From contig JAQIJD010000003.1 of the NCBI GenBank assembly GCA_036946415.1, forward strand, positions 1 to 64,000: a stretch of DNA of 64,000 nucleotides, read 5' to 3'. A program made the translations under genes and the position numbers. Shown here one piece after another: positions 55,012-64,000 of this stretch. Within the stretch, counting starts at the first letter, position 1. Every line of letters begins with the position of its first letter. A model generated the notes under the pieces. That model had not been told where the DNA came from. It saw only the letters and a list, made by a program, of their open reading frames with translations, and did no database searches. Source of the DNA: Sphingomonas_Q fennica_A. Its GTDB lineage: Bacteria > Pseudomonadota > Alphaproteobacteria > Sphingomonadales > Sphingomonadaceae.

Positions 55012-55500
55012 CTTGATCGTGCCGATCTCGTCATGATCGACCATGCGGCGATAGTCCCGCCCCGTGTAGAGCCAGATCTCCTCCGCGTCGGGCTTGTCCT
55101 CGAACAGGAATTCCTGGGTGATCTTGCCGTTCTTGTCGGTCTTCGATCGCCAGCCGGTCTGCGTCGCCTTGGCGGCGGGATCGAACGGGAAGGCGGCGCT
55201 GGGGGTGTAGAAGCTGCCCGCCACGAACGGCAGGTCGGGATCGCCGTAGAGGAAATCCACCATCACCCGCGTGCCGATCCGCGGCAGGAATTGCGCGCCG
55301 TGCGTGCCGTGCGCCCATTGCTGCGGCACCGGCAGCCAGACGAACTGCGCGAAGGGCTTGTTGGCGTCGCCCTCCAGCACCTGCGCCACCTGCACCGGCA
55401 CGCGCGACTGGCTGTCGACCACGATCTCGCCCTCCGCGCCGGCATCGCTCTTCACCGTGCCCAGCACGGGGCCATAGGCGCGGCGGCGCTCGGACGGGGC

Positions 55501-55508
55501 GGGGGGGG
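55501..55508. repeat. G8 homopolymer at the vgrG frame break
   Basis: Eight consecutive G on the plus strand (C8 in the gene) mark the exact place where the two vgrG frames diverge. A C7 tract would read ...FRPPAPSERRRAYGP... through the break. It is the natural site for polymerase slippage or for a base-calling error. Confidence 0.85.
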
Positions 55509-56652
55509 CGGAACGGCAGCGCGGCATCGATGGCGGTGAAGCTGTTGGAATAGGTGCCGCCGCCGCCGCTGCCCGACAGGCGCGGCGGATCGACGGCGAG
55601 ATGCTCGACCGCGGTCAGCACCACCCGGCGGGGCGCGGCCCCTTCCGCCCAGGCGAGGCCGATCTTGCCGCCGGCGAACAATTCCGTCCGGTCGCTGCCG
55701 CCGCCGACCACCTCCATGCCCTGCTCGACCGCGGCGGTATGCGCGGTGCCGCGCGCGGCCGACTGGCCGGCGGTGAGCGCCGCGCCGCTCAGTTCCTCGT
55801 GGCTGTGCGGCGTCACCGATCCCCACGCCTTGGAGACGGTGGCGGCGTCCTTCAGCGGCTGATCGAGCTTGTTCACCTCGAAACTGTGGTAGCGGCGGCT
55901 GCCGGCGGTGGCGCGATACTGGTTGGCGAGGTTCGCCACGTCCGCCCCGCCGCCCGCCAGGAAGGAGAGGGTCAGATCGCCCGGCACGTCCTGATAGGCG
56001 CTAGCGGCGTTGGCGATCTTCATCCTGTGGCGGAAGGCGCCGGCGTTCCTGTCGTAGAGGAAGAAATACATCACGCCGTCCTGCGCCATCAGGCGATCGA
56101 GGAAGGCGAGTTCGCTCTCGTCGTAGCGGACGGCATAGGGGCGGGTGGCAAGGCCGCTCGCCGCCTTGTCGGCGACGATGCCCGGCACGGTGCCGGTGAT
56201 CGCATCGAAGATTTCGATCGTGGTGCGATCCTGGATGAAATGCGTGCCGCGGGCATAGCTGGTCGCCCAATAAGCGGGGCGCACCGTCAGCGAGATCGTC
56301 GGCAGGTCGCCCCCGGCGGCGGCGATCCGCGCCTCGTAGATGCGGCCGGCGAAGGCCCGCGGCGGCCGATCGCGCCACGCGACGGTGAATTCGACGAGCT
56401 TGCCGATCCAGGCGCCGAGCGTCGCCGGCGTCTGCCGTGCGACGAGATCGAGATGATATTCGAACGGCTCCGAAATCGCCTCGCGCCCCTGGAAGCGGAC
56501 GAGTTCGTAATCGCCGATGGTTTCGCTCGCCAACGCCGTGATTTCGAGCAGCCTGGGGCCGCTGCTGCCGCTGTTGCGCTGTTCCGCCATCGCCTGTCCG
56601 TATGCACGGCCGCCCCCGCCGCCTGCCCGAGGCCGCGGCGGAGGCGGGCGCC

Positions 56653-57123
56653 TTACTTGACCGTATTCTCGGTCAGGTCGAAGATCAGGTGGGTGGCATT
56701 GCCGACCTGCTTGTCGTCACGGCCCGAGAAGGCCCAGTCGAACTTCGCGAAGTTGAGCGAGATCGACTCGACCGGGAAGTCACCGCCCGAGGACATGCTG
56801 TAGCCGGAGACGATAACGTCCTCCAGTTCGAGCGTGGCATAAGCGAAGGACGTGCCCTTGCTGGCCGCGGTGAACGAGATGACGCCCTTCGGCAGCACTT
56901 CGCCTAGCAGCAGGTTCTTGAACAGATGCTCAGACGACTTGTCGAGCTTCTTGGTGCCGGTGATTTCCGACACGCTCGCCTCGGAGGTCGAACGGTCGCC
57001 GCCGCGCGGCGAACCGACGCCGAGGCCCGCGCCCCACTGGAAGCTGTTCAGTTCGATCTGGTCCTTGAACGCCGCATCGGTGCTGCTGCCGGGGCATTTG
57101 TCCAGCTTCAGATAGATCGCCAT
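56653..57123 (-). CDS. hcp: Type VI secretion tube protein Hcp
   Basis: This 156 aa protein forms the hexameric inner tube. MAIYLKLDKCPGSSTDAAFK, then KDQIELNSFQWGAG, and SISLNFAKFDWAFS near the C-terminus are Hcp-type beta-barrel strands. Residues 43-62 (GDRSTSEASVSEITGTKKLD) form the variable extended loop. A clean gap of 62 bp follows before vgrG, and 101 bp separates it from clpV upstream, so it may have its own control. No C-terminal extension is present, so it is a plain tube subunit. Confidence 0.95.
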   Translation of the reverse strand: MAIYLKLDKCPGSSTDAAFKDQIELNSFQWGAGLGVGSPRGGDRSTSEASVSEITGTKKLDKSSEHLFKNLLLGEVLPKGVISFTAASKGTSFAYATLELEDVIVSGYSMSSGGDFPVESISLNFAKFDWAFSGRDDKQVGNATHLIFDLTENTVK

Positions 57124-57224
57124 AGTCCGTCTCCTCCTAACCCCGCCTCCGGCCCCGCGCCGCAGGCTCGTCCGTCAAGCATTGCCGATGACCGGGATGG
57201 CCGCCGGCACCTTCGCGCCCCCCG

Positions 57225-59879
57225 TCAGGCGAGCTCGATCTCATAATCCTGATCCGTGCCCGCGGTGACGCGCACCGCCGTCACCTCCTGCTCCTCCGCG
57301 CGCAGCGACAGCAGCCGCTGGGCGAGATCGGAAAGCAGGCCGCGCTTCAGGATATTCTCGATATTGCGCGCGCCGCTTTCCACCTCGGTGCAGCGGGCGA
57401 CCAATTTGTCGAGCAAGGCATCGTCCCAGTCGAAGCTGGCGCCGTAATTGGCGACGACGCGCTTCCGGATCCGCTCGAGATTGATTACCACGATCTCGCG
57501 CAATATTTCCGGCGGCAGCGGGAAATAGGGCACGACCGTGACGCGGCCGAGGAACGCCGGCTTGAAATATTCCTGCAGGTCCGGCCGCAGTTCGGCGGCC
57601 AATTCCTCGGGTGCCGGCGGCGTCTCGGCGTTGCGGCACAATTCCTCGATCGTGTCGGTTCCGGCGTTCGAGGTCATGATGATGAGCGTATTCTTGAAAT
57701 CGATGTCGCGGCCCTGCCCGTCGCGCAGCTGACCCTTGTCGAACACCTGATAGAAGACGTCCTGCACGCCGGGATGGGCCTTCTCCATCTCGTCCAGCAG
57801 GATCACGGAATAAGGCTTGCGGCGCACCGCCTCGGTCAGCACGCCGCCCTCGCCATAGCCGACATAGCCGGGCGCCGCGCCGACGAGGGTGGAGACCTTA
57901 TGCTCCTCCTTGAACTCGCTCATGTTGATCGTCGTGACGTTCTGCTCGCCGCCGTAGAGCAGCTCCGCCAGCGCCAGCGCCGTCTCCGTCTTGCCGACGC
58001 CGGAGGTGCCGCAGAACAGGAAGATGCCGAGCGGCTTACGCGGATCGGCGAGGCCGGCGCGCGCGGTGCGCACCGTCTGGCCGATGATGTCGAGCGCATA
58101 GGGCTGGCCCTTGATGCGCTTAGCGAGCTGGTCCTTCACGCCCAGCACCGCATGGATCTCGTCCGATACCATGCTGCCGACGGGAATGCCGGTCCAGCCG
58201 GCCAGCACCTCGGCCACTACCTCGCGGTCGACCACGTCATAGACCATCGGCGTGCGGCCTTGCAGCCCCGCCACCACGGCCTGCGCATCGCGCAGCGCCT
58301 GGCGCTTCTCCTCATAATCGGGCGCATCGGCGGCCAGCCCGTCGATCGCGGCACGCGCCTCGCCCACCGCCATCACCGCGGCGCGTTCCTTGCTCCAGCG
58401 CTCGGCCATCTCGGCGCGTTCGGCCTCCAGTGCGGTCTTGCGATCGGCGCTCTCGGCGAGCTTTGCCGACACCTCCACGCCCGAGCGTCCCTCGCGCTCC
58501 AGCATCGAGACTTCGGAGGCGAGCAGGCCGAGCTGGCGATCGAGATCCTCGACCGCGGGCGGCGTGGCCGCCTGGCTGATGCCGACGCGGGCGCAGGCGG
58601 TGTCGAGCAGCGAGATCGCCTTGTCGGGCAATTGCCGCCCGGCGATGTAGCGATGCGACAGGCCTGCCGCCGCCTCCAGCGCCTCGCCCAGGATGCGGAC
58701 ATTGTGATGCTTCTCCAGCACCGGCACCAGCCCGCGCAGCATCGCCACCGCCAGCGCTTCCGAAGGCTCCTCCACCTTCACCACCTGAAAGCGGCGGGTG
58801 AGGGCGGGATCCTTCTCGAAATATTTCTTATACTCAGCCCAGGTGGTGGCGGCGATCGTCCGCATCTCGCCGCGCGCCAGCGCCGGCTTCAGCAGGTTGG
58901 CGGCGTCGTTCTGGCCCTCCGCGCCACCGGCGCCGATCAGCGTATGCGCCTCGTCGATGAACATGATGATCGGCGTCTTGGAGGATTTCACCTCGTCGAT
59001 CACCGACTTCAGCCGGTTCTCGAACTCGCCCTTGATGCCCGCGCCCGCCTGCAACAGGCCGAGATCGAGCGAGAGCAGCCGCACCGGCTTCAGCGCGTCG
59101 GGCACGTCGCCCTGGACGATGCGCAACGCGAAGCCCTCGACCACCGCCGTCTTGCCGACGCCGGCTTCGCCCGTCAGGATCGGATTGTTCTGGCGCCGCC
59201 GCGTCAGGATATCGACGATCTGACGGATTTCGGGATCGCGGCCGTAGATCGGGTCGATCTTGCCGTCGCGCGCCTGCTTCGTCAGGTCGATCGTATATTT
59301 GTCGAGCGCGCCGCCCGCGGAAGGGGCGGCCCCCGCCGCGCCGCCGCCGCCGGGCGCGGCGCTGCCGGCATCGTCCGATGCGGTGGCAGCGGCCTGCGCG
59401 GCCTCTTCCGAACCGGCGGCGATCTGCGTCATCGTCGTGCGCAGCGTTTCCACCGGCACGCGCGCGAACTGGCCGCTCATGTCGCGGATGCCGGCGCTGA
59501 GCGCATCGGCGGTCAGCATCGCCAGCAGCAGATGGCCGGAGCGGATGCGCGTGGCGCCATCCTCCAGCGAGGCGAGCAGCCACGCCTCGCGGATCAGCGT
59601 GACGATACCGGGGGCGAGCGCCGGCGCGCGGCCGTTGCCCGTCTTGAAGCGATCGATCTGGCGGTTGATGTCCTGCCCGAGCCGGCCCTGATCGACCTCG
59701 AAATGATTGAGGATCACCGCCACGTCGGACGTCTGGCGATCGAGCAGGCGGAGCAGCCAATGCTCCACCTCCACATTGTAGTTGGTGCGCGACAAAGCGA
59801 GTCCGGCGGCACTTTCCAGCGTCTGCCGGCACGTATCGTCCAGCTTGCCGACGAGGCTTTTCAGATTCACCTGTGCCAT
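57225..59879 (-). CDS. clpV: Type VI secretion AAA+ ATPase ClpV (TssH)
   Basis: This 884 aa hexameric unfoldase recycles contracted TssBC sheaths. The start at ATG 59879 (MAQVNLKSLVGKLDDTCRQT) matches the ClpV N-domain; an in-frame extension to 59933 is Arg-rich and unlikely. AAA1 has Walker A GEAGVGKT and Walker B IIMFIDEAHTLIGAG. AAA2 has GTSGVGKTETALALAELLYG and VILLDEMEKAHPG. The ClpB-like middle coiled coil is short, as in ClpV. It lies 216 bp downstream of tssG, so a promoter in that gap is likely. Confidence 0.97.
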   Translation of the reverse strand: MAQVNLKSLVGKLDDTCRQTLESAAGLALSRTNYNVEVEHWLLRLLDRQTSDVAVILNHFEVDQGRLGQDINRQIDRFKTGNGRAPALAPGIVTLIREAWLLASLEDGATRIRSGHLLLAMLTADALSAGIRDMSGQFARVPVETLRTTMTQIAAGSEEAAQAAATASDDAGSAAPGGGGAAGAAPSAGGALDKYTIDLTKQARDGKIDPIYGRDPEIRQIVDILTRRRQNNPILTGEAGVGKTAVVEGFALRIVQGDVPDALKPVRLLSLDLGLLQAGAGIKGEFENRLKSVIDEVKSSKTPIIMFIDEAHTLIGAGGAEGQNDAANLLKPALARGEMRTIAATTWAEYKKYFEKDPALTRRFQVVKVEEPSEALAVAMLRGLVPVLEKHHNVRILGEALEAAAGLSHRYIAGRQLPDKAISLLDTACARVGISQAATPPAVEDLDRQLGLLASEVSMLEREGRSGVEVSAKLAESADRKTALEAERAEMAERWSKERAAVMAVGEARAAIDGLAADAPDYEEKRQALRDAQAVVAGLQGRTPMVYDVVDREVVAEVLAGWTGIPVGSMVSDEIHAVLGVKDQLAKRIKGQPYALDIIGQTVRTARAGLADPRKPLGIFLFCGTSGVGKTETALALAELLYGGEQNVTTINMSEFKEEHKVSTLVGAAPGYVGYGEGGVLTEAVRRKPYSVILLDEMEKAHPGVQDVFYQVFDKGQLRDGQGRDIDFKNTLIIMTSNAGTDTIEELCRNAETPPAPEELAAELRPDLQEYFKPAFLGRVTVVPYFPLPPEILREIVVINLERIRKRVVANYGASFDWDDALLDKLVARCTEVESGARNIENILKRGLLSDLAQRLLSLRAEEQEVTAVRVTAGTDQDYEIELA

Positions 59880-59941
59880 GCGCGCCCGTTCCCCCCGGCT
59901 TTCCCGCCGCCCCCGCCGGCGACGCTCCCCCATCCGCCAAA

Positions 59942-59956
59942 CCGGCCCCAGGCCGG
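59942..59956. repeat. Hairpin in the tssG-clpV gap
   Basis: CCGGCC-CCA-GGCCGG is a 6-bp perfect stem in the 216 bp gap between tssG and clpV. It would lie in the clpV leader RNA. The rest of the gap holds an AT-richer part (60001-60090, with ACTATAAAAGG), where a promoter for clpV could be, but I cannot define -35/-10 boxes with confidence. Confidence 0.35.
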
Positions 59957-60095
59957 ACCTTTCGGATGACGCTGACCCTAGCCGACGCCCGATGCGCCAG
60001 CAACTATAAAAGGGCGCGGTCCATTATGGTGCGCCAGTCTCTATTCTTTGCATTTGCGTGTCACGCCGACCCGAAAACTTTTCGACTATTGACGT

Positions 60096-61169
60096 TCATG
60101 CCGCAGCCGCGAGCGGTATCGTGCAATCGCCGAGGATGCCGCCGCGCCCGCCCGCGTCGCCCAGCCACGTCGTCCGCGCGAGCACCGCGGGCGCCGCCGG
60201 ATCGCCCAAACGCAGCGGCGGCACGTCGGCCGCGGCGATGCGCAGCCGCAGCGTCGGCCGCTGTTCCAGCCCCGCCGCCAGCCGGCACACCTCGCGGACC
60301 TGCGCCAGCCGCGCGCCGCCCGCGACGAACGCCACCAGCGTCGCATGATCAAGCGGCCCGACATCGACGGTATAATGGTGCTGCGCGTCCAGCACCGCCT
60401 GCCCCAGCATCGCCCCGTCCGGCTCGTCCTCGCCATCGCGGGCGAGGCCGCCGAGTCGCGCGAAGCGCGCCACCGCCCGGCCGCCGATACGGGTCTGCTC
60501 GCCCGCCGGCACCGCCATCCACGTCGGTTCCGCCTCGACGATCGCGAGCGGCAGGCCGGTGACGTGGCGGAGCGTTGCCGCCAGCGACAGCGCGCTCCGC
60601 CGCGTATCGCCCAGCCGGCCGGCCAGCGGCGCCAGCATCCCGTCGGCGAAGCCCAGCCGGTCGCGCGTGGCGGGGGAGGGGAAGCCGGCATAGCTGAGCA
60701 GCATCGCCGAAACCGGATCGGTGCCGCCCGCACCCTCCCGCTCATAGCCCAGCACCCAGCGATATTTGGCGGTGATGCGGTAGAAGAAGGACAGGGCCCG
60801 GTGATCGAACAGATTGTAGAAGGACGCCATCGACAGGTCGCGCAGCCGCCGCCTACGGAGCTGCACCTCGCTGTAATAAGCGGGCAGGGCGGGCGTCGTG
60901 CCGACCAGCCCCAGCACGTTGGCGGTGACGCGGACCTGCCCGTCGCCGTCGGCCGGCATCTCGACCGCGGCTAGATCGCCGATCGGCATCGCCATCCGGT
61001 CCGACGCGACGAAGCGCAGCGGCTCCTCGCCCGGCGGGGTATCGCCGCCGATGCCGCCATGCGTGCGGCCGCTGCCCTGCACGCGCGCGGCAAGCTCGAT
61101 CATCCGCGCCGCCTGCGGCAAGGCGGTGCTGCGCGCGCGCCGCGCCAGCCGGGCGATCGCCGCGATCAC
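60096..61169 (-). CDS. tssG: Type VI secretion baseplate protein TssG
   Basis: This 357 aa wedge protein of the T6SS baseplate pairs with TssF. It starts at GTG 61169, which overlaps the tssF stop as GTGA; a longer in-frame reading inside tssF is a shadow. Family blocks are VRVTANVLGLVGTTPALPAY at about residues 81-100, DLSMASFYNLFDHRALSFFY near 112-131, and SYAGFPSPATRDRLGFADGM further on. The C-terminus has LGDAGGRGGILGDCTIPL. Length is typical. Confidence 0.94.
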   Translation of the reverse strand: MIAAIARLARRARSTALPQAARMIELAARVQGSGRTHGGIGGDTPPGEEPLRFVASDRMAMPIGDLAAVEMPADGDGQVRVTANVLGLVGTTPALPAYYSEVQLRRRRLRDLSMASFYNLFDHRALSFFYRITAKYRWVLGYEREGAGGTDPVSAMLLSYAGFPSPATRDRLGFADGMLAPLAGRLGDTRRSALSLAATLRHVTGLPLAIVEAEPTWMAVPAGEQTRIGGRAVARFARLGGLARDGEDEPDGAMLGQAVLDAQHHYTVDVGPLDHATLVAFVAGGARLAQVREVCRLAAGLEQRPTLRLRIAAADVPPLRLGDPAAPAVLARTTWLGDAGGRGGILGDCTIPLAAAA

Positions 61170-62980
61170 GACAGCGGCCTGTCGCCGACGCGCGGCGGCC
61201 ACGTCTTCCAGAGGCTGGTCTCGCGGCGCAGGCGGGTGGAGACGCGGACGAAGCTGTTGAGCGCGCAGATCGAGGCGAGGAAGCGGTGCAGCGCCGCCGT
61301 CAGTAGGAAGCTGCCCGATCCCGACAGGCGCTCGTCGTCGATCTCCAGCGTCACGTCGGTGCCGGCGCACACCGCGCTGTGCCCACCCAGCCGGATGCGG
61401 CCGACGCCCGGCGCCGCCGTCACCCCGACCAGCCGGTCGCGCAGGCCCGCGCTTTCGGGCGTGTCGGCCAGATCGTAGAGCGCCAGCACTTCGCGCAGCA
61501 CCTGCCCCCCGCGCGGCCCGCCCGTCACGCTCAGATGGTTGACCGACAATTGCCCGATCAGCTTCCAGATCGCCGAACGCCGCCGGCCGGGGCGGCGGGT
61601 GGGCGTCGCCTTGGTGAGCGCGTGGACCGCGGCGACGCCGGGCACCGCCTCGTCCAGCGCGATCTGCGGCTGGCCGCCGCCGAACGGCAGGCGCAGCGGC
61701 AGATCGCGGTTCATCGCCAGCACCGTCGGCAACAAAATCGTGCCCTCCGCCGCCAGCAGCCGCCCGTCGAGATCGGCGATCGACACGAACAGGTCGTCGC
61801 CGCCGCCCGGCCCCAGGCTCGATCGCCGGTCGAGCGCGTGGAAGAAGCGGCCGAGCCGCCCGCTGCCGTGATCGAGCGAGTGGAGCGGCGGGGCGGCGAC
61901 CTGTTCGCCGCCCGCATCCTGGATCAGGATCCGCTGGAGCGAATGAACCTCCAGCGCATCCTCGCGCCGCGCATCGGGGACGATGCGATAGTCGATGCGG
62001 CTCTGGTCGAACTGGATCGGTTCGGCGGCCATCGGGAACAGATTGATCGCGGGCACCGCCGTCAGATCGAAATCGTCGGGGCGGACGACGCGTTCCAACT
62101 CTGGCGCGGGCCGATCGAGGTAGAAGAACAATTCCAGCGTATCGCCGGCCAACGTCAGCGTGCGTGCCGCCAGCCCGCCGATCTCCACGAACAGATGCTT
62201 CTGCGGAAAAGCGAAATGTTCCTGGAGGACGGCATAGGCGCTGGTCGCGGCATCGCCCTGCGGGAGCAGCATCTCGTCGCCCGCCAGCCCCATGATGCGC
62301 AGCGCCGTCGGCGGCAGCAGGATGGCGCGCGGATCGTCCGGCCCGGCGCCGACGCCGATGCCGAGCAGGTTGACGCCGAATTGTTCGAGCAGGATCTGCG
62401 CGCGGCGCGCATCGCTCTTGAGGAACAGGCGCACGCTGTCGAGCGCGAGGCCGGGAAAGCTCGCGTCCGCGCTCGTCAGTTGCAGGCCCAGCCGCAGCAC
62501 CCCCTTGGCGCCCGCCACGCCCAGCGCCGGCGCGTCGAGCGGCAGCCCGCCCAGCGCCGCGCGGCGGATGGCGAGCGGCAGCAAGGTCACGTCCCAGCCG
62601 GTGCGATAGCGCAGCGGCTCGCCCTGCACCGGCTCGGTCACCAGCATCGTGCCCTTCGGCACCGTCACCGCCTTGGCGAGATCGGGTTCGGGCTCCAGCC
62701 GCGCGACCAGGAAGGAGGGGACGGGCTGGATCAGGCTCGGGTAGAGCGTCAGCAGCAGCGCGTCCGACAGTTCGGGAAATTCGTCGTCCAGCTTGTGGCG
62801 CAGCCGTGCGTTCATGAAGGCGGCGGATTCGATCAGCCGGCCGACATGCGGATCCTCCACCGTCTCGCGGCTCATCCGCAGGCGCGCGGCGATCTTGGGA
62901 TGCGCCTCGGCAAAGGCGCCGGCGGATTCGCGCAGGAACGCCAGTTCGCGCTGATAATAGCGAATCAGGTCGTCGATCAC
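61166..62980 (-). CDS. tssF: Type VI secretion baseplate protein TssF
   Basis: This 604 aa major wedge protein of the baseplate starts at GTG 62980 (IDDLIRYYQRELAFLRESAG), with GAGG ~9 bp upstream and only 10 bp after tssE. Family features are AHPKIAARLRMSRETVEDPH, VGRLIESAAFMNARLRHKLD and EFPELSDALLLTLYPSLIQP at ~28-87, the most conserved region of TssF. RLPFGGGQPQIALD and LRREVLALYDLADTPES-like parts mark the C-terminal half. Length is normal. Confidence 0.95.
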   Translation of the reverse strand: MIDDLIRYYQRELAFLRESAGAFAEAHPKIAARLRMSRETVEDPHVGRLIESAAFMNARLRHKLDDEFPELSDALLLTLYPSLIQPVPSFLVARLEPEPDLAKAVTVPKGTMLVTEPVQGEPLRYRTGWDVTLLPLAIRRAALGGLPLDAPALGVAGAKGVLRLGLQLTSADASFPGLALDSVRLFLKSDARRAQILLEQFGVNLLGIGVGAGPDDPRAILLPPTALRIMGLAGDEMLLPQGDAATSAYAVLQEHFAFPQKHLFVEIGGLAARTLTLAGDTLELFFYLDRPAPELERVVRPDDFDLTAVPAINLFPMAAEPIQFDQSRIDYRIVPDARREDALEVHSLQRILIQDAGGEQVAAPPLHSLDHGSGRLGRFFHALDRRSSLGPGGGDDLFVSIADLDGRLLAAEGTILLPTVLAMNRDLPLRLPFGGGQPQIALDEAVPGVAAVHALTKATPTRRPGRRRSAIWKLIGQLSVNHLSVTGGPRGGQVLREVLALYDLADTPESAGLRDRLVGVTAAPGVGRIRLGGHSAVCAGTDVTLEIDDERLSGSGSFLLTAALHRFLASICALNSFVRVSTRLRRETSLWKTWPPRVGDRPLS

Positions 62981-62990
62981 GCTTCGGTCC

Positions 62991-63455
62991 TCACCGGGCC
63001 AGCCGCACGGCGAAATCGCGGTCGCTGGGGCGCAGGCGCGCATCGTAGGTCACGGCTTCCTCGATCTCCTCGATCATCAGCACCGCGCTGATGCGGAAGC
63101 GCACGCCGGTGGAGGTGGGGCCGCCGTCCGTCTCCACCTCCACCCGGCGCAGGCGCGGTTCGTGCTGGCGGATGGTCTGCACGATCAGGCGGCGGATGCG
63201 TTCGCGCACCGCGGGCGTCGCGAAATCGTCGGTCGAAAGATCGGGCAGACCGAACCCCATCACCGTCCGCACCAGCGCCTCGTCGTCGCCCAGCCAGCCC
63301 GAATGGGGGCGCTTGGCGTTGAGCAGCCCTTCCAGATCGCGGCGCAGGCCCTGCTTCACCAGCCGCTCGGCGGCACCGGCATCGGGCGCCTCGCTCGTCT
63401 GGTCGGGCGCGTCGTCGATCAGCCGGTCGAGCAGGGAGAGCAGCACCTGGCTCAT
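62991..63455 (-). CDS. tssE: Type VI secretion baseplate protein TssE
   Basis: This 154 aa gp25-like protein starts at ATG 63455, which overlaps the tssC stop as ATGA. The start is MSQVLLSLLDRLIDDAPDQT, close to the usual S-LLDRL opening. RDLEGLLNAKRPHSGWLGDD and FGLPDLSTDDFATPAVRERI are the gp25 signature. The C-terminal IRQHEPRLRRVEVETDGG and RFRISAVLM strands complete the domain. It couples the sheath to the baseplate wedge. Confidence 0.95.
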   Translation of the reverse strand: MSQVLLSLLDRLIDDAPDQTSEAPDAGAAERLVKQGLRRDLEGLLNAKRPHSGWLGDDEALVRTVMGFGLPDLSTDDFATPAVRERIRRLIVQTIRQHEPRLRRVEVETDGGPTSTGVRFRISAVLMIEEIEEAVTYDARLRPSDRDFAVRLAR

Positions 63456-64000
63456 GCGGCCGCCCGCTCGCCCTCGCGGCCGACGGTGGTCGTCAGCCGG
63501 AATTCGGAGGCGATCTGATCGAGCTGGTAATGCGGGCGGATCGCGATCTCGCACGAATAGCTGCCGGGGCGGCCGGGGATGGCGCCGATCGAGACCCGCG
63601 CCTCGCGCAAAGGATAGCGGACGCGCATCTCGGGGCTGGCATCCTCGTTGGCGGTGACGAAGCGATCGAGCCAGCGTTGCAGCAGCCGCTCGCATTCCGT
63701 CTCGTCGGTATATTTGCCCACCCAGTCGCGCGCCATCACCTTCACATAATGGGCGAAGCGCGCGACGCAGAGGATGTAGTTGAGCATCGCCCCCATCTTG
63801 GCGTTCATCCGCGCCGCTTCCGTCTCATAGTCGGGCGGGCGGTGGAGCGTCGGCAGGTTGAGGAAGGCGACGCTGCCGGTCAGGTGCAATTGCCGGAGAC
63901 ACACGAAGCCGGCGGCGTTGAGCGCCACTTCCTGCTCCTCCGACACGGCATTCTCGGTAGGGAAGCGGGCGACGACACCGGCGAGGTCGGACGGCAGCAG
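63452..64000 (-). CDS. tssC: Type VI secretion sheath protein TssC, C-terminal part (partial)
   Basis: The gene enters from the right edge. 182 codons are visible, beginning LLPSDLAGVVARFPTENAVS on the minus strand, so a start at GTG 63946 would be false. GFVCLRQLHLTGSVAFLNLP, then MNAKMGAMLNYILCVARFAH, and HYVKVMARDWVGKYTDETEC are the conserved C-terminal sheath blocks of TssC/VipB (EvpB family). The region binds ClpV and neighbouring subunits in the contractile sheath. tssB should lie just beyond the window. Confidence 0.94.
   Translation of the reverse strand: MLPSDLAGVVARFPTENAVSEEQEVALNAAGFVCLRQLHLTGSVAFLNLPTLHRPPDYETEAARMNAKMGAMLNYILCVARFAHYVKVMARDWVGKYTDETECERLLQRWLDRFVTANEDASPEMRVRYPLREARVSIGAIPGRPGSYSCEIAIRPHYQLDQIASEFRLTTTVGREGERAAA

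Larger units (their letters stand above)
54568..56590 (-). pseudogene. tssI: VgrG spike protein, interrupted by a frameshift at a G8 tract
   Basis: This is the T6SS tip trimer, here in two frames. The N-terminal part (56590 to ~55500) has the gp27-like VgrG domain: MAEQRNSGSSGPRLLEITAL, then RFQGREAISEPFEYHLDLVA, and the KLVEF and YDESELAFLDRLMAQDGVMY blocks. It then runs out of frame into Arg-rich nonsense and stops at 55031. The C-terminal part is open to 54568 (its longest ORF starts at 55527) and has GEIVVDSQSRVPVQ, then the gp5-like OB block PVPQQWAHGTHGAQFLPRIG and a repeat needle. Removing one base from the G8 run (55501-55508) gives one frame of 673 codons, the usual VgrG size. It may be a sequencing error, a real mutation, or slippage-based switching. 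No evolved effector domain follows the needle. Confidence 0.85.

Noticed and set aside
57774..59969. A 731-codon plus-strand ORF opposite clpV
   Set aside because: Antisense shadow of clpV; the composition is biased and there is no ribosome site or motif.
60010..60080. A sigma-54 promoter for clpV (TGACAC...TGC on the minus strand)
   Set aside because: The second G of the -24 GG is replaced by A and the spacing to GC is one base short of the consensus.
63452..63946. A complete small gene starting at GTG 63946
   Set aside because: The frame stays open to the window edge and reads as TssC sequence upstream of that GTG, so it is a truncated tssC, not a separate gene.

Overview
The window looks like chromosomal DNA of a high-GC alphaproteobacterium, most likely a sphingomonad. 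The evidence is a complete nuo operon followed by birA, a Surf1-associated bo3 quinol oxidase linked to RegB/RegA, a Ku/LigD end-joining pair and dense ATGA/GTGA gene overlaps. This placement is an inference from gene content and protein style. I saw no rRNA, tRNA, CRISPR array, insertion sequence or prophage. No gene-free stretch exceeds 300 bases.

Region 1 (1-15411, + strand) is respiratory complex I, from the 3' end of nuoB through nuoC-D-E-F-G-H-I-J-K-L-M-N and then birA. The operon also carries genes that are not Nuo subunits: two paralogous 74-76 aa coiled-coil proteins on either side of nuoE, a 56 aa two-helix membrane peptide, and a 126 aa retropepsin-like aspartic protease between nuoF and nuoG. 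All are stop-start coupled to the nuo genes.

Region 2 (15412-21146) is a mixed metabolic stretch: a nitrilase, a DUF3237 protein, a MetE-C-like methyltransferase, an enoyl-CoA hydratase, a histone-H1-like Ala/Lys-rich membrane protein, and the Nramp transporter MntH.

Region 3 (21266-29438) holds cyoABCD, surf1, regB and regA as one minus-strand run, with an MHS/MFS transporter divergent from cyoA. RegBA are redox regulators of respiration, so oxidase, assembly factor and redox sensor are probably one unit.

Region 4 (29439-36581) has a GC-rich inverted repeat, a ModE-like wHTH gene, ligD and ku (non-homologous end joining), an orphan tadE/tadG pair, and an unusual YefM/Phd-like plus PAS fusion protein.

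Region 5 (36603-46087) is cell upkeep: a CoA-binding protein, the Mrp/ApbC Fe-S carrier, hflK-hflC, a DegP/HtrA protease, a HerA/DUF853 ATPase, a spinster-type MFS transporter, a glutathione transferase and a YciI-like protein.

Region 6 (46071-64000, - strand) is a type VI secretion system cut by the window edge. In transcription order it reads tssC (partial), tssE, tssF, tssG, clpV (tssH), hcp (tssD), vgrG (tssI), an unknown gene, the FHA gene tagH, tssK, tssL (with an OmpA domain) and tssM. vgrG is split by a +1 shift at an eight-G tract. No tssJ, tssA or tssB is visible; these could lie beyond the right edge.
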